Source: Phylloscopus collybita
Taxonomy: Eukaryota > Chordata > Aves > Passeriformes > Phylloscopidae
DNA length: 64,000 nucleotides
Assembly: GCA_027886175.1 (NCBI GenBank)
Contig: JAJNNQ010000136.1
Location: forward strand, 610,501 to 674,500
Direction of reading: 5' to 3'
Shown here: positions 21,145-32,063 of the stretch, one piece after another
Layout: every line of letters begins with the position of its first letter
Position numbering within the stretch: position 1 is the stretch's first letter
Translations under genes and position numbers: made by a program
Notes under the pieces: generated by a model
The model's database searches: none
What the model was told of the DNA's origin: nothing
What the model saw: the letters and a program-made list of their open reading frames with translations, nothing else

Positions 21145-24100
21145 ATGGCGGCGGCGGCGGGCGGCGGCGGCGAGGGGAACATGGGCCCGGGCCCATCCCC
21201 GGGAACCCCTCCGGGCGAGAAGGCGGCCGTCGCCGCGGCCCCCCCGGACCGTCCCCCTGCCCCCGCCGGACCCGAGCCGCGGAGAAAGCGCAGGCGAGTG
21301 CGGGGCCACAGCCCCCCGGCAGTGTCCGGCTGGAGCCGGTCCAGCCGCTCCCGGAGGCGCCTCCCGCTGCCTCACTCGCGCTCGGTCCCGGCCCCAGCCC
21401 AGCCGTGCCCCGGCTCCGCTGCTCCCCGTGGGACAGTGCCCAGCCGGTGCCCGGCGCTCCCCAGCTCCCGGGAGCCGGTCCGGGGTCCCGCTGACCCAAA
21501 ATAAATAGTGTTCCCTTGGAGTGTCCCCAGCGATCCCCTGTGTGACACAGCCGGGCACGGCTCCGTGCCCAGGACCGGCCTGCCCGTCTCCTTAGGGCTG
21601 TACCGAAGCGGAGCTGGCTCGGTCGGAGTTGCCCGCTGTGTGAATGGGGGATAGGGGCTGTGTTCCCATTCTGTCCTCTGCCCGGTGCCTCGCTGAGCTG
21701 CTCTCATCTCCTCTCTATTCCAGTGTCCCCTCCATCAACCTGAGCGGCTGCAAGTACGAGAGTGGTAAGTCAGAGGGCCAGGACTCCCTGCAGGCTTCCA
21801 GCCCACAGCCTCTCCAGGTGCCTGCCCAGCCAGGAGCCGTGCTGGCTCCCAGGTCCCGCTGGTTTATTTACTGCTGCCAGTGACTGGCACAGGGCCCCTG
21901 TGTTAATGAGGAGTTTGTCACACTTTGGATTGAGATTTCTCCTGATTTAAAATGTGCAACAGCAGCACAAGCCCTCAACATGCCCCACACTTCTGCTATA
22001 ATCGGCAGGAGGGGTTCCATCAGGTACAGTGCAAGGGAGTACCTGAGCTTGGAGACAGAACCTGAGGGTTGTCAACAGTTTAAGGTTCCACTCCTCTTTC
22101 CTCCCACAAGCTGTATCTTGCTAGAATAAACTCCTGGCTCTTGAGGGGGGTTATTAATCTACTTTGCTAAGGGATCTTGGTGTGCGTGGATCCCCATCAC
22201 CTCCCCAGATTCATACTTGGCACTAGCATGAACCATCCCAGCAGACACTTTTTCCTGCTGAGCTGTGTTCTGCTGCTAAAAGCCCTTTGAGTTGGGAGAT
22301 TAAATTCACACCTTCGCAAGACTTGTATCTGCCTGTGAAGTGTAAGATCTATGGGAAGTTCAACCTTGCTGTTGAGGGGCCTTGGCACCTCAAGACAAGT
22401 GGAATTAGAGAGTTAAGAGCTCCCAGAACACTTGCAGCCAGAGGCTTGGGGGTTGGCCAGATAAAACTGGTGTTCCTGACACCTTCCAAGGGGTCATACC
22501 TTATACCTCTGAGAGGGGAAGTGCAGCTGGAGAGCAGCATACTCCACCCCGTGATATTTTGGAGGGGGTCAGCCCCTGTATGTGGCTCCTCAGGCAGAGA
22601 TTGGTTTCACATTCCACCCCTGGTTATTCTGGGGTTTATCAATCCCTGTACACGTCTCCCCTGTCACTGCTTGCCTTGGCACAGTGCGGCGGGCGGCGCA
22701 GCACTGCGGGCTGAAGGAAGCAGGAGAAAACGAGGAGTGGACGGTGTTCTGGACGGACAGCACGGTCACTTTGGACCGCCTCATGGAAATGAAGCGCTTC
22801 CAGGTAAACAAACCAGCTGCCCAGCCGGCACTGCTCAGGGGGGAGGGTGGCACAAGGCTGTCAGCATGTGGCAGAGTGCAACAGAAGCACCCAAAGCAGT
22901 GCCCTGTGCCATCTGTGCCTCGGCTCCAGGGCGCAGGGTCAGATGCCTTTGCTTGTGCCATGACCTTGGCTGGTGTCACCAGCAGCATTCATCAGCTGTG
23001 GTGGGAGCAGGAGTCTTAGAGCCCTTTGATGTGCTGTGAAATAAACAGTTGTTGATGATAAACGGCTCTTACCCTGCTCCAGGGCTAAGATGGAATGGGC
23101 AGATAAATCACAGTGAAGCTCAGATAAAGCAGCTGTAGCAAGTCTCACCCCGCAGCAGGAGTTCAAGGCAGCCACAGGCCTGGCTTCCCTCTCGCTACTG
23201 TTCTCCATGCACAGACTCTCCTCGGGGCCAGGAGAATCCATCCCCTCAGGGCCTCCACTGATCTGGGTTTTTCTGCCCCACTTTCAGAAAATCAACCACT
23301 TCCCAGGCATGATCGAGCTGTGCCGCAAGGACCTGCTGGCTCGCAACCTGAACCGCATGCTCCGCCTCTTCCCCAAGGAGTACAACATCTTCCCCCGCAC
23401 GTGGTGCCTGCCAGCCGAGTGAGTGGCACGGGACAGGGTGGCACAGGGAGGGGGAGGCTGCTCGCCTGCTCTGCCTGGGCACCAGAGCCCAAACCTGAAC
23501 CTGCTGTGGCACACACCGTGTGACCTCTTCTGCAGACCTCCCAACACAGATGGAGATGTGTGCAAGGAAAAGGTGGGAAGTGGAGAGCTGGGTCAGGTCA
23601 CGCAGGGACCAATTTGTGACTCCTGTAGATTAGGAATGGGGGTTCAGTTCATCCCCTGCAGAAGTTCAGTGTGTGCTGGCCTGCAGCACCATGGTTTCAG
23701 TACTCAGCTGTTAGGAGAGAGTTCAGAGGGATGCTCTTTGCAGCTGGTGATAGTCACCCCTTCCTTGCACAGCTATGGAGATTTCCACACCTACTACACA
23801 TCCATGAGGAAAACAAGAACATTCATCTGCAAGCCCGATAACAGCTGCCAAGGAAGAGGGATCTTCATCACCCACCACCCGGACGAGATCAAGCACGGGG
23901 AGCGCATGATCTGCCAGCAGTACATCTCTGAGGTACTGGGGCAGTCCTGGAACACTGGGGTAGGATTCCAGCCTCCTCACTCTGCCAGCAGCCCCCACGC
24001 TCCCCAGGTCTCCTCAGGTCTGCTGGAGGTGTTGGTGTGGCTGCGGCCATCGGGGCACAGACAAGGCTTGCCCCTCTGCTGAGCAGCACAGATGGAGCAG

Positions 24101-27100
24101 TTCTTCACCTCAGCCCTGCTCCTCCTCTTTCCTCACAGCCCTTCCTCATCGATGGCTTCAAGTTTGACATGCGCATCTACGTGCTGGTCACATCCTGTGA
24201 CCCACTGAGGATTTTTCTCTACAAGGAGGGCCTGGCCCGGTTTGCCACCATGAGGTACATCGATCACAGCACGAGAAACCTGGTAAAAAGGAAGTTTCAA
24301 AAAAACTCATATAGTATCTGTAGGTGTCAGTCCTTACCTTGTCCTGGGGGCATTCCAGGCCTTGAAAAGGCAGATATTGGGGGTTGCAGGAGTCCCAGCT
24401 TGATGCTTTTCTGTTCTTCCTCTATACCCCTTCCTCCTCCTGACAGGAGGTATTTCAGGAGGGATAGTAGATCTACCCCAAGGCCCCACATTTGGGCTGT
24501 TTACTGGCATCATCACAGAATCATGGAATTGTTTGCTTGGATGGAACCTTGGAAGGTCTCCAAGCTCATGTTCAGAACTTGGTCAACAATAAATTTATAT
24601 CTGGTTTCTCAGGGTCTCACCCTATCAGGTTTTGAAAACCTGCAGAGTGAAGCCCCCCTAGTGTCTCTGGGCAGCATGTTCTGCTTCTAGCCCAGATAAG
24701 TGTGCCCAATTCCACACCATTGCTACTCTGCCTGTGCTTCAGGCAGAAGAGAACATGGGAGTATCTGGTGGGGCTGTTCCTGTTCTCGCCCAGTGGTTCA
24801 GAGTGAACAAACATCTCTTGTGGTTCCCTGCCAGGGTGACATCTGCATGCACCTGACCAATTATGCAATCAACAAACGCAATGAGAACTTCGTCACGGAC
24901 GACACAGTGGGCAGCAAGAGGTACTGGCATGTCCGAGCACTGCAAGAACACTGCCTGGGGACACTGGTTTACCTCAGCTTTCCTGAGGTGACACAGCTGA
25001 GCCCCTGCCACCTCCTGTTCCCCACACAGGAAGCTGTCCACCCTGAATGCCTGGATGGCAGAGCACAGCTATGACACATCAAAGCTTTGGGCAGATATTG
25101 ATGACATTGTTATAAAGACACTGATTTCAGCTCACCCTGTGCTGAAACACCATTACCAGAGCTGCTTCTCCAACCGCACCACTGGCTGTGCCTGCTTTGA
25201 AATCCTAGGCTTTGACATTTTGCTGGACAGAAGGCTGAAGCCATGGCTGCTGGAGGTGAGGAAGCAGTGGAGATCTCAGAGCTGGGTGACTAGGACAGGG
25301 GGGTTGGGATGAACAGGGCTGGTTTGATTCAAAAGGGCCACCTTGCTTGCAAAATTAACCTGGCTGTGAAGCCAAACAAACCTGCTGTGGGCAGGATCCA
25401 AGAGAACCCGCTTCCTGCACACCATCTAACAACAGGGACTTTCCCAAACCTTCAGACCCCTTGTCCTGTGAGCACCCTGAATTTGTGACAGCTGCCCCCT
25501 GCCTGCACCCTCTGGGGTGGGATCCAGGTGACCTGTGGCCCAAGTGGGCAGGAGAGAGTACTGTGTGTGCCTTCCTGCTTCCTGTCTCTGACACAGAGAA
25601 GAGCATCCCTGGGCAGTGTGGGCTGTGGCTGGGCTATGGGCTGGCAGCTGGGCTACCAGGTTAGGTTACCTGCTTGTCTTGGCAGGTGAACCACTCTCCC
25701 AGCTTCAACACGGATTCTCAGCTAGACCATGAGGTGAAGGATGCCCTCCTGTGTGACACCTTCAACCTGATCAATGTGCACGCCTGTGACAGAAAGAAGG
25801 TGCTGGAGGAGGACAAGCGGCGGGTAAAGGAACGGCTCCTCCAGCCCAACCAGACTCCCCGTGAGTCCAGGTATTGCTGTTCCCCCACAGTGCTGCAGGT
25901 CCCCAGTGTGCAAAGACAGGGCATGACAGAGCACAGTAACATCAGGGCTGGCTGCTGGAAGCTCCCAGAGCCCATGGCATTGTGCAGCCTCTGAACTTTC
26001 CCAAGCCAGCTGCATCCTGCAAGGAAGAGGCAGGGCTCCTCTCTGGCTGCCAGGAGATCTGTGACACCTTGTGCTCTGGGCCCTGGCAGAGCTCTCCCCA
26101 AGCTGCACCTGCTTGGCACCTCTTTTGCTGGGGATGGGCAGTGCCAGCATCCTGGGCTGGCAGGGATGCTGACATGAGGAACCACAGCCCTGCCTCAGGA
26201 ACTGGGGGTAGCCTGGGCATGGGCCCTTCTCCAGGGCAGGGGTCCTTTCCAGGGCTGAGGGTTTCCCCTTCCTCTGTCTGCATGTCCTTTCACTGGCCTG
26301 TGTTCAGTGAGCCTGCTGCCTTGCAGGCAGGGCATGGCTCTCTCCAGCTGCTCTTTGGATAATCCTGGGATGTGCTGAGCATGTCAGCCCTGCACTCTGC
26401 CTGTCCCAGAGCCTCCCTCCACAGGCCCTGTCCTCTCTCGTGCTGCAGGCGCAGGGAGCAGGAGAGCAGCCAGGCTGCCTGGCTGGCACAGGCTGAAACC
26501 TATGAGAATGAGCACCTGGGGGGGTTCCGACGCATCTACCCGGCTCCTGGGACAGAGAAGTACGAGCCATTCTTCCAGCAGAGCAGGTCCCTCTTCCAGG
26601 AAACAATATCCTCCAAGGCACGAGAAGAGTATGCCAGGTATGCAGCTCCTGTGGAAACCCACTTCTCACAGGTGGCATGGAGAGCACTTGCTCCTGATCC
26701 CTCCTGGGGGGGCAGCTCTGCTGCTTGGCAGGTGTAAGAAAGCCGGGAGAGTGGGATGGGAAAGGAAGGAGCCTACACGTGCTGTGGCACCACAGCAAAC
26801 TGGCTGCTTTCAGATGGACTCCAGAGAGGCAAGGGCAGTACTCCATTGACTTTTGGACCTTGGAGACACTATTTCCCAAATGGCCCCCTCCCTTTTGGCA
26901 GGCATAGCCTAATCCAAGGGCATTTCTCTTTTTAAAAGTCCCTCTACAAGCATCCCATCCCATCTCTTGGCACACTTCTATTATGGGCTGCTCATACAGA
27001 ACTTTGGCCTGCAGTAAATGTCCTCAGGTTGCAGCCATTGTGGCTCTGAGCCAGTGAGTGACTCTGCTGTTCTGTGGCAGGCATCTGCTAGAGGTGATGC

Positions 27101-29136
27101 GCCTGAAAAATGAAAAGCTGGAAGCTACCACCAGGAAGAAGAAAACAGAGAAGGTCCAGAATAAGAGCAAGGCTTCTACAACCCACCTCAGCCACAAAAG
27201 CACCAAGGCATGGGATAGAAAGGTACCTCAGTGTCAGCATTGTCTCTGGGTTCTCCAAGCCAGTGACATGGCTCTGGAAGCCATTGGTGAACCCATGGAG
27301 CAGAAATTCCAGATTTGTCTCCCTGAATGATGTTCAGTCAACAACTTGTGTTGGCAGTACTTGCAAGCACCAGTGCTGTGCCTTTCCACTTTGGCTCTCG
27401 CTGGGATCTCTGTCCCACCCTGAGACTGTAACTGTCCCCAGGGTTGGAGCAGCTCATGGCTTTGTCCCACCCCCAGCTGTTATCCCAGCTTCAGCTTTGC
27501 TATAGCTCAGGTGTTTCTCTGCAGCATGTGCAGTACAACTCCATGGAGCCCCAGGACATTGTGGAACACGAAGAGAAGAAGAGAGTGAATGCTCTGCGGC
27601 AGCGTGAGAAGCTGATCCGAGACCTGGGCATCACCGAGCAGCTCTCCCGGCTGCTCCACACAGCTGACACTCAGGAATCATGTGCCCACCCAAGCCAGGT
27701 AATGGCATTGCCCAGAGCCACCCCACACAGAAGTGAATGGGGCACTGAGCATCTCTGGTGGGGCAGGATAGGGGCCTGCTGCAGGCAGATCAGCTGCTGT
27801 GCCTTCAGGATGATGTGAGGAATGGTGGTGGGGACGTACCTGAGGACAAAGTGCAGGCTGATGCTTTAGTGAGCACCTAGGTGTGACCAGAGAAGACTTT
27901 TCCGTCCCATCTCCTGCCAAGGCCTACAGAAGTAAGCCATGACCATTTCCCTTCCCTCCTTCCAGCTGCAGTTCCCCTGGGATGTCATCAGGGACCACAA
28001 CGCCCGCGATTTAATGATGCTCATCTCATTCCTGGGAGGCCCAGCTCAGCCCTTGGGACACACGATTATACAGAGGAGAGCGCAGGCCCTGCTGCGGCAC
28101 ATCCCAGGCCCAGACCCCAAGAGCATGCAGCCCCTGTGCATCCGAGGCCGCAGTGTCCCGTACCACGTGCGGCACGAGAGCCCGCGGGCGCCGGGCGGGG
28201 CAGCACAGGGCCAGCCAGCGGGGCCAGCGCTCAGCCAGCCCTGTGACCACACCAAGGGCCTGCAGCTCAGAGACCAGCAGCTCCCTGGCCCCAGAACCCA
28301 GGCTGAAGGCTGTAAGTACACATCACCTTCCCGGGGATGCTCCTGGCCTTGCCAGGGTGGGAGGAATGGGTGGGCTCGATGGAGGTCTCAGGGATGCTGG
28401 GACACTGCAAATGGGTCACCGTGCTATGCTTGGGGCACTGGTAACCACTAGAAGTCTCTGTCTGAGGCTTGGAGCATCCCATTTGCAGGGTCAGGGAAGA
28501 ACCATGGGTGGTTTTCCAGGATCAAGGGTTGATGTGCAGGCATGGGGGGAGTGTGAGAAGCCAGGAAAGTCAAAGGTGTGCATTAGCTCCTGGGGACAGA
28601 GGGGACATGATGGCACAGCACAGCCCCCAGTCTCTTCCCAGGCCTCCTTCCCACCACTGCTCCCTGCCCACTGCTCCCTGCCCGTGCTCTCACCCTCCAT
28701 CCTCGCCCAGCCCTGCCTGGCTCCCCAGCATTGGCTTCATCCACTTTTGCAGCCTTAGGACCAGGGGAGCAGGGGCAGAGGAGGACCAGGACCAAGCACC
28801 ACGGGGAAGGGCAGTGAGGGCTGCTGACCTGCAGAGCTGCTGGCTCTGCACAAACCCACATCTCTCTGTGCTGTTCCAGGTGATGCTGATAGTGTGTCAT
28901 CCTCTGATGAAGGCAGCTGTCCCCCGACTTCCCCAGCCAGCCCAGGGCAGGCCACAGGTGATGGCATCTTCAGCTATGCTGTGGTCCAGGAGCTTCCCAA
29001 CGCCACTGCCGTTCCCATGCAGCACACACATGCCTCATACCACGGCAGAGCCTTGCCATGCCAGTATGTCACACCACGCCAGCACCTTGCCCCATGCCAG
29101 GGCCTCACACATTCACCGCATGAAAAGCACAGGTAA
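21145..29136 (+). CDS. TTLL13: Tubulin polyglutamylase TTLL13
   Basis: Fourteen exons: 21145-21293, 21724-21764, 22685-22803, 23288-23418, 23773-23932, 24139-24282, 24835-24920, 25030-25255, 25686-25870, 26449-26637, 27081-27222, 27525-27698, 27966-28311, 28880-29136. They total 782 codons; the human protein is about 815. A basic patch (RRKR) precedes the tubulin-tyrosine-ligase-like domain at about residues 65-420. Visible ATP-grasp motifs are [44 protein letters not shown] and [15 protein letters not shown] basic helical segment ([11 protein letters not shown]) follows, which in this family contacts tubulin. The enzyme adds glutamate side chains to alpha-tubulin tails. The low-complexity C-terminus is least certain. 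TTLL6 is the nearest alternative, but the neighbours indicate TTLL13. Intron 1 begins with GC (CAG|GCGAGT). Confidence 0.9.
21500..21505 (+). terminator. GDPGP1: AATAAA inside TTLL13 intron 1, possible GDPGP1 polyA signal
   Basis: This is the first AATAAA I found on the plus strand after the GDPGP1 stop, about 950 bp downstream. If used, the GDPGP1 3' UTR would span the minisatellite and TTLL13 exon 1, so the two genes would overlap on the same strand. Use is inferred. Confidence 0.35.
24512..24700 (-). mobile_element. CR1 LINE 3'-end fragment
   Basis: CACAGAATCATGGAATTG followed by GGATGGAACC resembles the reverse complement of the CR1 3' end common in birds. The later CTCTGGGCAGCATGTTCTG also fits CR1. 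It is diverged and 5'-truncated and lies in TTLL13 intron 6. Confidence 0.6.
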
Positions 29137-29493
29137 CATGGCCGAGGGCTCAGCCTTCCTCCCATGTGTGCCTGCACGAGAATCAGGACTTGCTAGATAG
29201 GCTGGCTACCTCCATCAACGCTGGGGTCGGCTGTTGAGCCCCGTGGCCAGAGCCTCGGCCCAGCTTGGCTCCGGCCACTCACCCTCGCCAGCTTCACCTC
29301 TGCCGGGACCGGAGACTGGTGCTCGTGCCCCCGTCCGTGCCCTGCCCGCTGCGCTCCTGTCTGTGACCCACAAGCGCCTGCAATGAGCCCTCCACAGGCC
29401 ACCTCTGTGGCTCTGGACCCGTCGGAAGCTGGCCGTGCCCGCGGGGGCCGCTCCCGCCGCCGGCCCCGCCCGTTCCCGAGCCCGTCCCCGGCC
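29137..29493. other. Spacer between TTLL13 and NGRN
   Basis: It holds the TTLL13 3' UTR and a CpG-rich NGRN promoter (about 29400-29493). I found no canonical AATAAA for TTLL13, and a donor-like AG|GTAACA overlaps its stop (29134-29136). An additional downstream exon therefore cannot be excluded. Confidence 0.45.
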
Positions 29494-30147
29494 ATGGCGC
29501 TGCTGCTCCGGCGCGGCCTGCGGGCGGTGCCGCTGCTGGCCCGGGCCCCGCGCCGGGCGGCGGCGGCCTGGCCCGGGGACCCGGAGCCGCCGGACCCGGC
29601 GCTGGAGGAGGCGGAGAGGTGCGGAGCGGTCGGCCGGCGGTCGGGGCTGCGCCGGGCCGGGCGCTCACGCGTGTTCCCCGCAGGGCGCGGCGGCGGCGGG
29701 CGGCGGCGCGGATGGAGCGGCTGCGGCGGGAGCTGGGCGAGGGCCGCGGAGCCCCCGATCGCACCCTGACCTGGCAGGCGATGGAGCAGCTGCGGTGAGC
29801 GCGGGGCCGGGCGGGCCGCGCCGCGCCGCTCCCCTCCCGGTGGCCGCCCCGGTGACCGTGCCCGTGCCCGCAGGTTCCTGCGGCGGGAGCTGCCCGAGGA
29901 GTGGCCGCTGGAGCGCCTGGCCCAGGGCTTTGGTGTCAGCACCGAGGTGGTGCGGCGGGTGCTGCGGAGCCGCGGCTGCCCCTCACCGCGCCGCCGCCTG
30001 CGGCAGGACCAGCGGGCGCTGAGCGCCGCCGCCGCGGCACCGCCGGGACGGGGAGCGGGGCACGGGCGCGAGGTGCGCGCCCCCGACGGGACGCTGCTGT
30101 ACCGGCTGCCGCGGGGCTGGGGCGGGCCGGGGCCCAGCGCGCAATAA
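29494..30147 (+). CDS. NGRN: Neugrin, mitochondrial ribosome-assembly factor
   Basis: Three exons, 29494-29618, 29684-29794 and 29874-30147, give 169 codons. The Arg/Ala/Leu-rich start (MALLLRRGLRAVPLLAR) looks like a mitochondrial presequence. The conserved core includes RTLTWQAMEQLR, then LPEEWPLERLAQGF and VSTEVVRRVLRS, a neugrin-type helix-turn-helix-like block. Near the end GTLLYRLP resembles the human C-terminus. The protein is much shorter than human NGRN (about 290 residues) because the low-complexity middle and C-terminal region is largely absent. NGRN acts with the RPUSD4/FASTKD2 module on mitochondrial 16S rRNA. Introns are only 65 and 79 bp. It lies between TTLL13 and HDDC3 on the same strand. 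Confidence 0.88.
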
Positions 30148-30148
30148 A
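30143..30148 (+). terminator. NGRN: NGRN polyA signal overlapping its stop codon
   Basis: CAATAAAC contains both the in-frame stop TAA (30145-30147) and the hexamer AATAAA (30143-30148). The 3' UTR would then be only about 15-30 nt. No other AATAAA lies before HDDC3. Confidence 0.6.
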
Positions 30149-30216
30149 CGGAGTTGGGACCCGCCTCCGCCTCTCTGTGCCGCTTCCGTCGCGCCGGGCG
30201 CGGGCTCCGCAGCCGC

Positions 30217-30421
30217 GGGGATGAGCTCCGAGGCGCCGACCTTGGGCTCCGCGGCGGCGGGGATGGGCTCCGAGGCCGCGGGGATGGGCTCCGAGGCCGC
30301 GGGGATGGGCTCCGCAGCCGCGGGGATGAGCTCCGCAGCCGCGGGGATGAGCTCCGAGGCCGCGGGGATGAGCTCCGAGGCGCCGACCTTGGGCTCCGCG
30401 GCGGCGGGGATGGGCTTCGAG
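30217..30421 (+). repeat. HDDC3: 21-bp in-frame minisatellite at the HDDC3 start codon
   Basis: Units of GCCGCGGGGATGGGCTCCGA type repeat about nine times with variants (ATGGGC/ATGAGC, GAGGCC/GCAGCC/GCGGCG). A longer phrase with GCGCCGACCTTGGGCTCC occurs at both ends, 147 bp (seven units) apart. The unit encodes MGSEAAG and stays in frame with HDDC3, whose family begins MGSEAA. The repeat therefore arose from the gene's own start region. Confidence 0.85.
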
Positions 30422-31916
30422 ATGGCGCGGCTGCTGGAGGCGGTGGACTTTGCAGCCAGGAAACACAAGGACCAGCGGCGGAAGGATCCCGAGGGCACCC
30501 CCTACATCAACCACCCCATCGGTGCGGAAACCCCCCGGGACCGCCTCCACTCCCCGGAGACCCTCGCGGCCCCTCTCTCCCAGAGCACCGCTCACCCCCG
30601 GGAGCGCTCCCAAGCCCTGGGAGCCCCTCACCCGGTCCCCGGAGAGACCCGTGTCCCTTTTCCCATATGTCATGTCCTTCAGCCCGATGGGGGCAGAGCT
30701 CCCGAAGCACTGCAGCCCTGGCCCCTGGCCCCTGCCCCAGCGCTGTGTCTGCGTGTGGCTGCCACCACACTTGTCCTGCTGTGGCTGCCACCACACTTGT
30801 CCTGCTGTGGATGGGGCCCACGGGAGTTGCTGCGGGGCCCCTGTGCCACCATCGCACCTGCCAGGCCGGGGGACAGCACCCACCTTGGGGGCAGTGACAG
30901 CCCCTGGGACCTTCCTGCCTGCCCAGCCAAAGGATTCACCGTGCAGGATGTGCCCGTGGGGTTCCCCTGCCCAAGGGTGATCTCGGGGAAACTTCACTGC
31001 CCACCGTGCAGCGCAGCCCCCGTGTCACCTGCGGGAGCCGCTGTCCTGGCCCGGAGCTGCCTGTTCCCCGGTGCCTCCTGCCACCTTTCTGTTCCCGCTG
31101 CAGGCGTCGCCACGATCCTGGCACATGAGGCCGGCGTGACAGACATAGTGGTGCTGCAGGTAACGCGCTGTCCTTTCCTGTCCTGCCCTCCCTGCCCTCC
31201 CTGCCCTGTTCTGCCCTCCCTGCCCTGCCCTGCCGTGCCCTGCACTGTCCTGCCCTCCCCTCCCCTCCCTGTCCTGCCCTCCCTGCCCGGCCCTCCCTGC
31301 CCCCCGTTGCCCGGAGCCCTGCAGCCCCCTCGGCCCCTCCTCGCCGCAGGCCGCCCTCCTGCACGACACCGTGGAGGACACGGACACCACGTTCTCCGAG
31401 ATCGAGGAGCGTTTCGGTGCGGAGGTGCGGCGCGTGGTGGAGGAGGTGACGGACGACAAGAGCTTGCCCAAGATGGAGCGGAAGCGGCTGCAGATCGAGC
31501 ACGCTCCCGGCTGCAGCCGCCGGGCCAAGCTGGTCAAACTGGCGGACAAGCTGCACAACCTGCGGGACCTGAACCGCTGTGCCCCGCAAGGTACCGCCCG
31601 CGCCGGCGGCAGCGGCACCGCGGGGACGGGGCAGCCCGGCTGGCGGCAGGCACAGCACGGCTATCGCTGGTGGCGGTGCCGGGCACGGAGGAGCCCCGGG
31701 GCCGCGGGGGGCGGGGGGGCCGGGGGTGGGCGGGGCCGCTGCCGGTGTGGCGGGGCCGGAAGTGGCGTCACGCGTGTTCCCGCAGGGTGGTCGGCGGAGC
31801 GCGTGCAGGAGTACTTCCGGTGGGCGGCGCGCGTGGTGTCGGGGCTGCGCGGGACCAGCGCGGTCCTGGAGGGGGCGCTGCAGCGCCTGTTCGAGGAGCG
31901 CGGCGTGGCCACGTGA
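30410..31916 (+). CDS. HDDC3: HDDC3 (MESH1), HD-domain (p)ppGpp/NADPH phosphohydrolase
   Basis: Four exons: 30410-30521, 31104-31159, 31350-31590, 31786-31916. They give 179 codons from 30410, equal to human. An in-frame ATG at 30221, with several between, would add up to 63 residues of MGSEAAG-type repeat. HDDC3 is the metazoan SpoT-like hydrolase, a Mn-dependent HD phosphohydrolase acting on ppGpp in vitro and on NADPH in cells. Metal-site residues are visible: H35 (in INHP), H61-D62 (LLHD), E65-D66 (VED) and D122 (LADKL). I prefer 30410 because the length and first residues ([19 protein letters not shown]) match the family, but a scanning ribosome would meet the repeat ATGs first. It starts 73 bp after the NGRN stop at the earliest ATG. 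Confidence 0.92.
31165..31315 (+). repeat. CCCTG/CCCTCCCTG-rich array in HDDC3 intron 2
   Basis: This short imperfect array of CCTGCCCTCCCTG units is the same motif as the much larger array in VPS33B intron 2, about 1.2 kb downstream. Confidence 0.75.
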
Positions 31917-31940
31917 CCGGGGGCCGCGGCCGCCTCAGCC

Positions 31941-31946
31941 AATAAA
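31941..31946 (+). terminator. HDDC3: HDDC3 polyadenylation signal
   Basis: AATAAA lies 24 nt after the stop codon. The VPS33B start codon follows about 120 bp later, so cleavage and the next promoter are nearly adjacent. Confidence 0.75.
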
Positions 31947-32063
31947 CGTGCGCAGAGCTCGGCGTCCCTGCGTCACCATGGTATCGCGCGCTTCCGCCGC
32001 CGCGGGGTTCCGGCCGCGCCGCGCCCGCGCTCGGGCGTTCCCGGTGCCGACCCGGCCCCCGCC

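Noticed and set aside
20401..21558. Long overlapping frames on both strands after GDPGP1
   Set aside because: The 32-bp repeat keeps all three frames open. The peptides are one repeated unit read in three phases.
23536..23571. Possible extra TTLL13 exon after a good acceptor
   Set aside because: Joining exon 4 directly to 23773 restores the conserved PADYGDF sequence. Including this segment would break it.
30221..30409. Calling the longer HDDC3 (242 residues) as the primary protein
   Set aside because: The extension is a tandem repeat of the normal N-terminus, and the 179-residue form equals the family length. It is kept as a finding.
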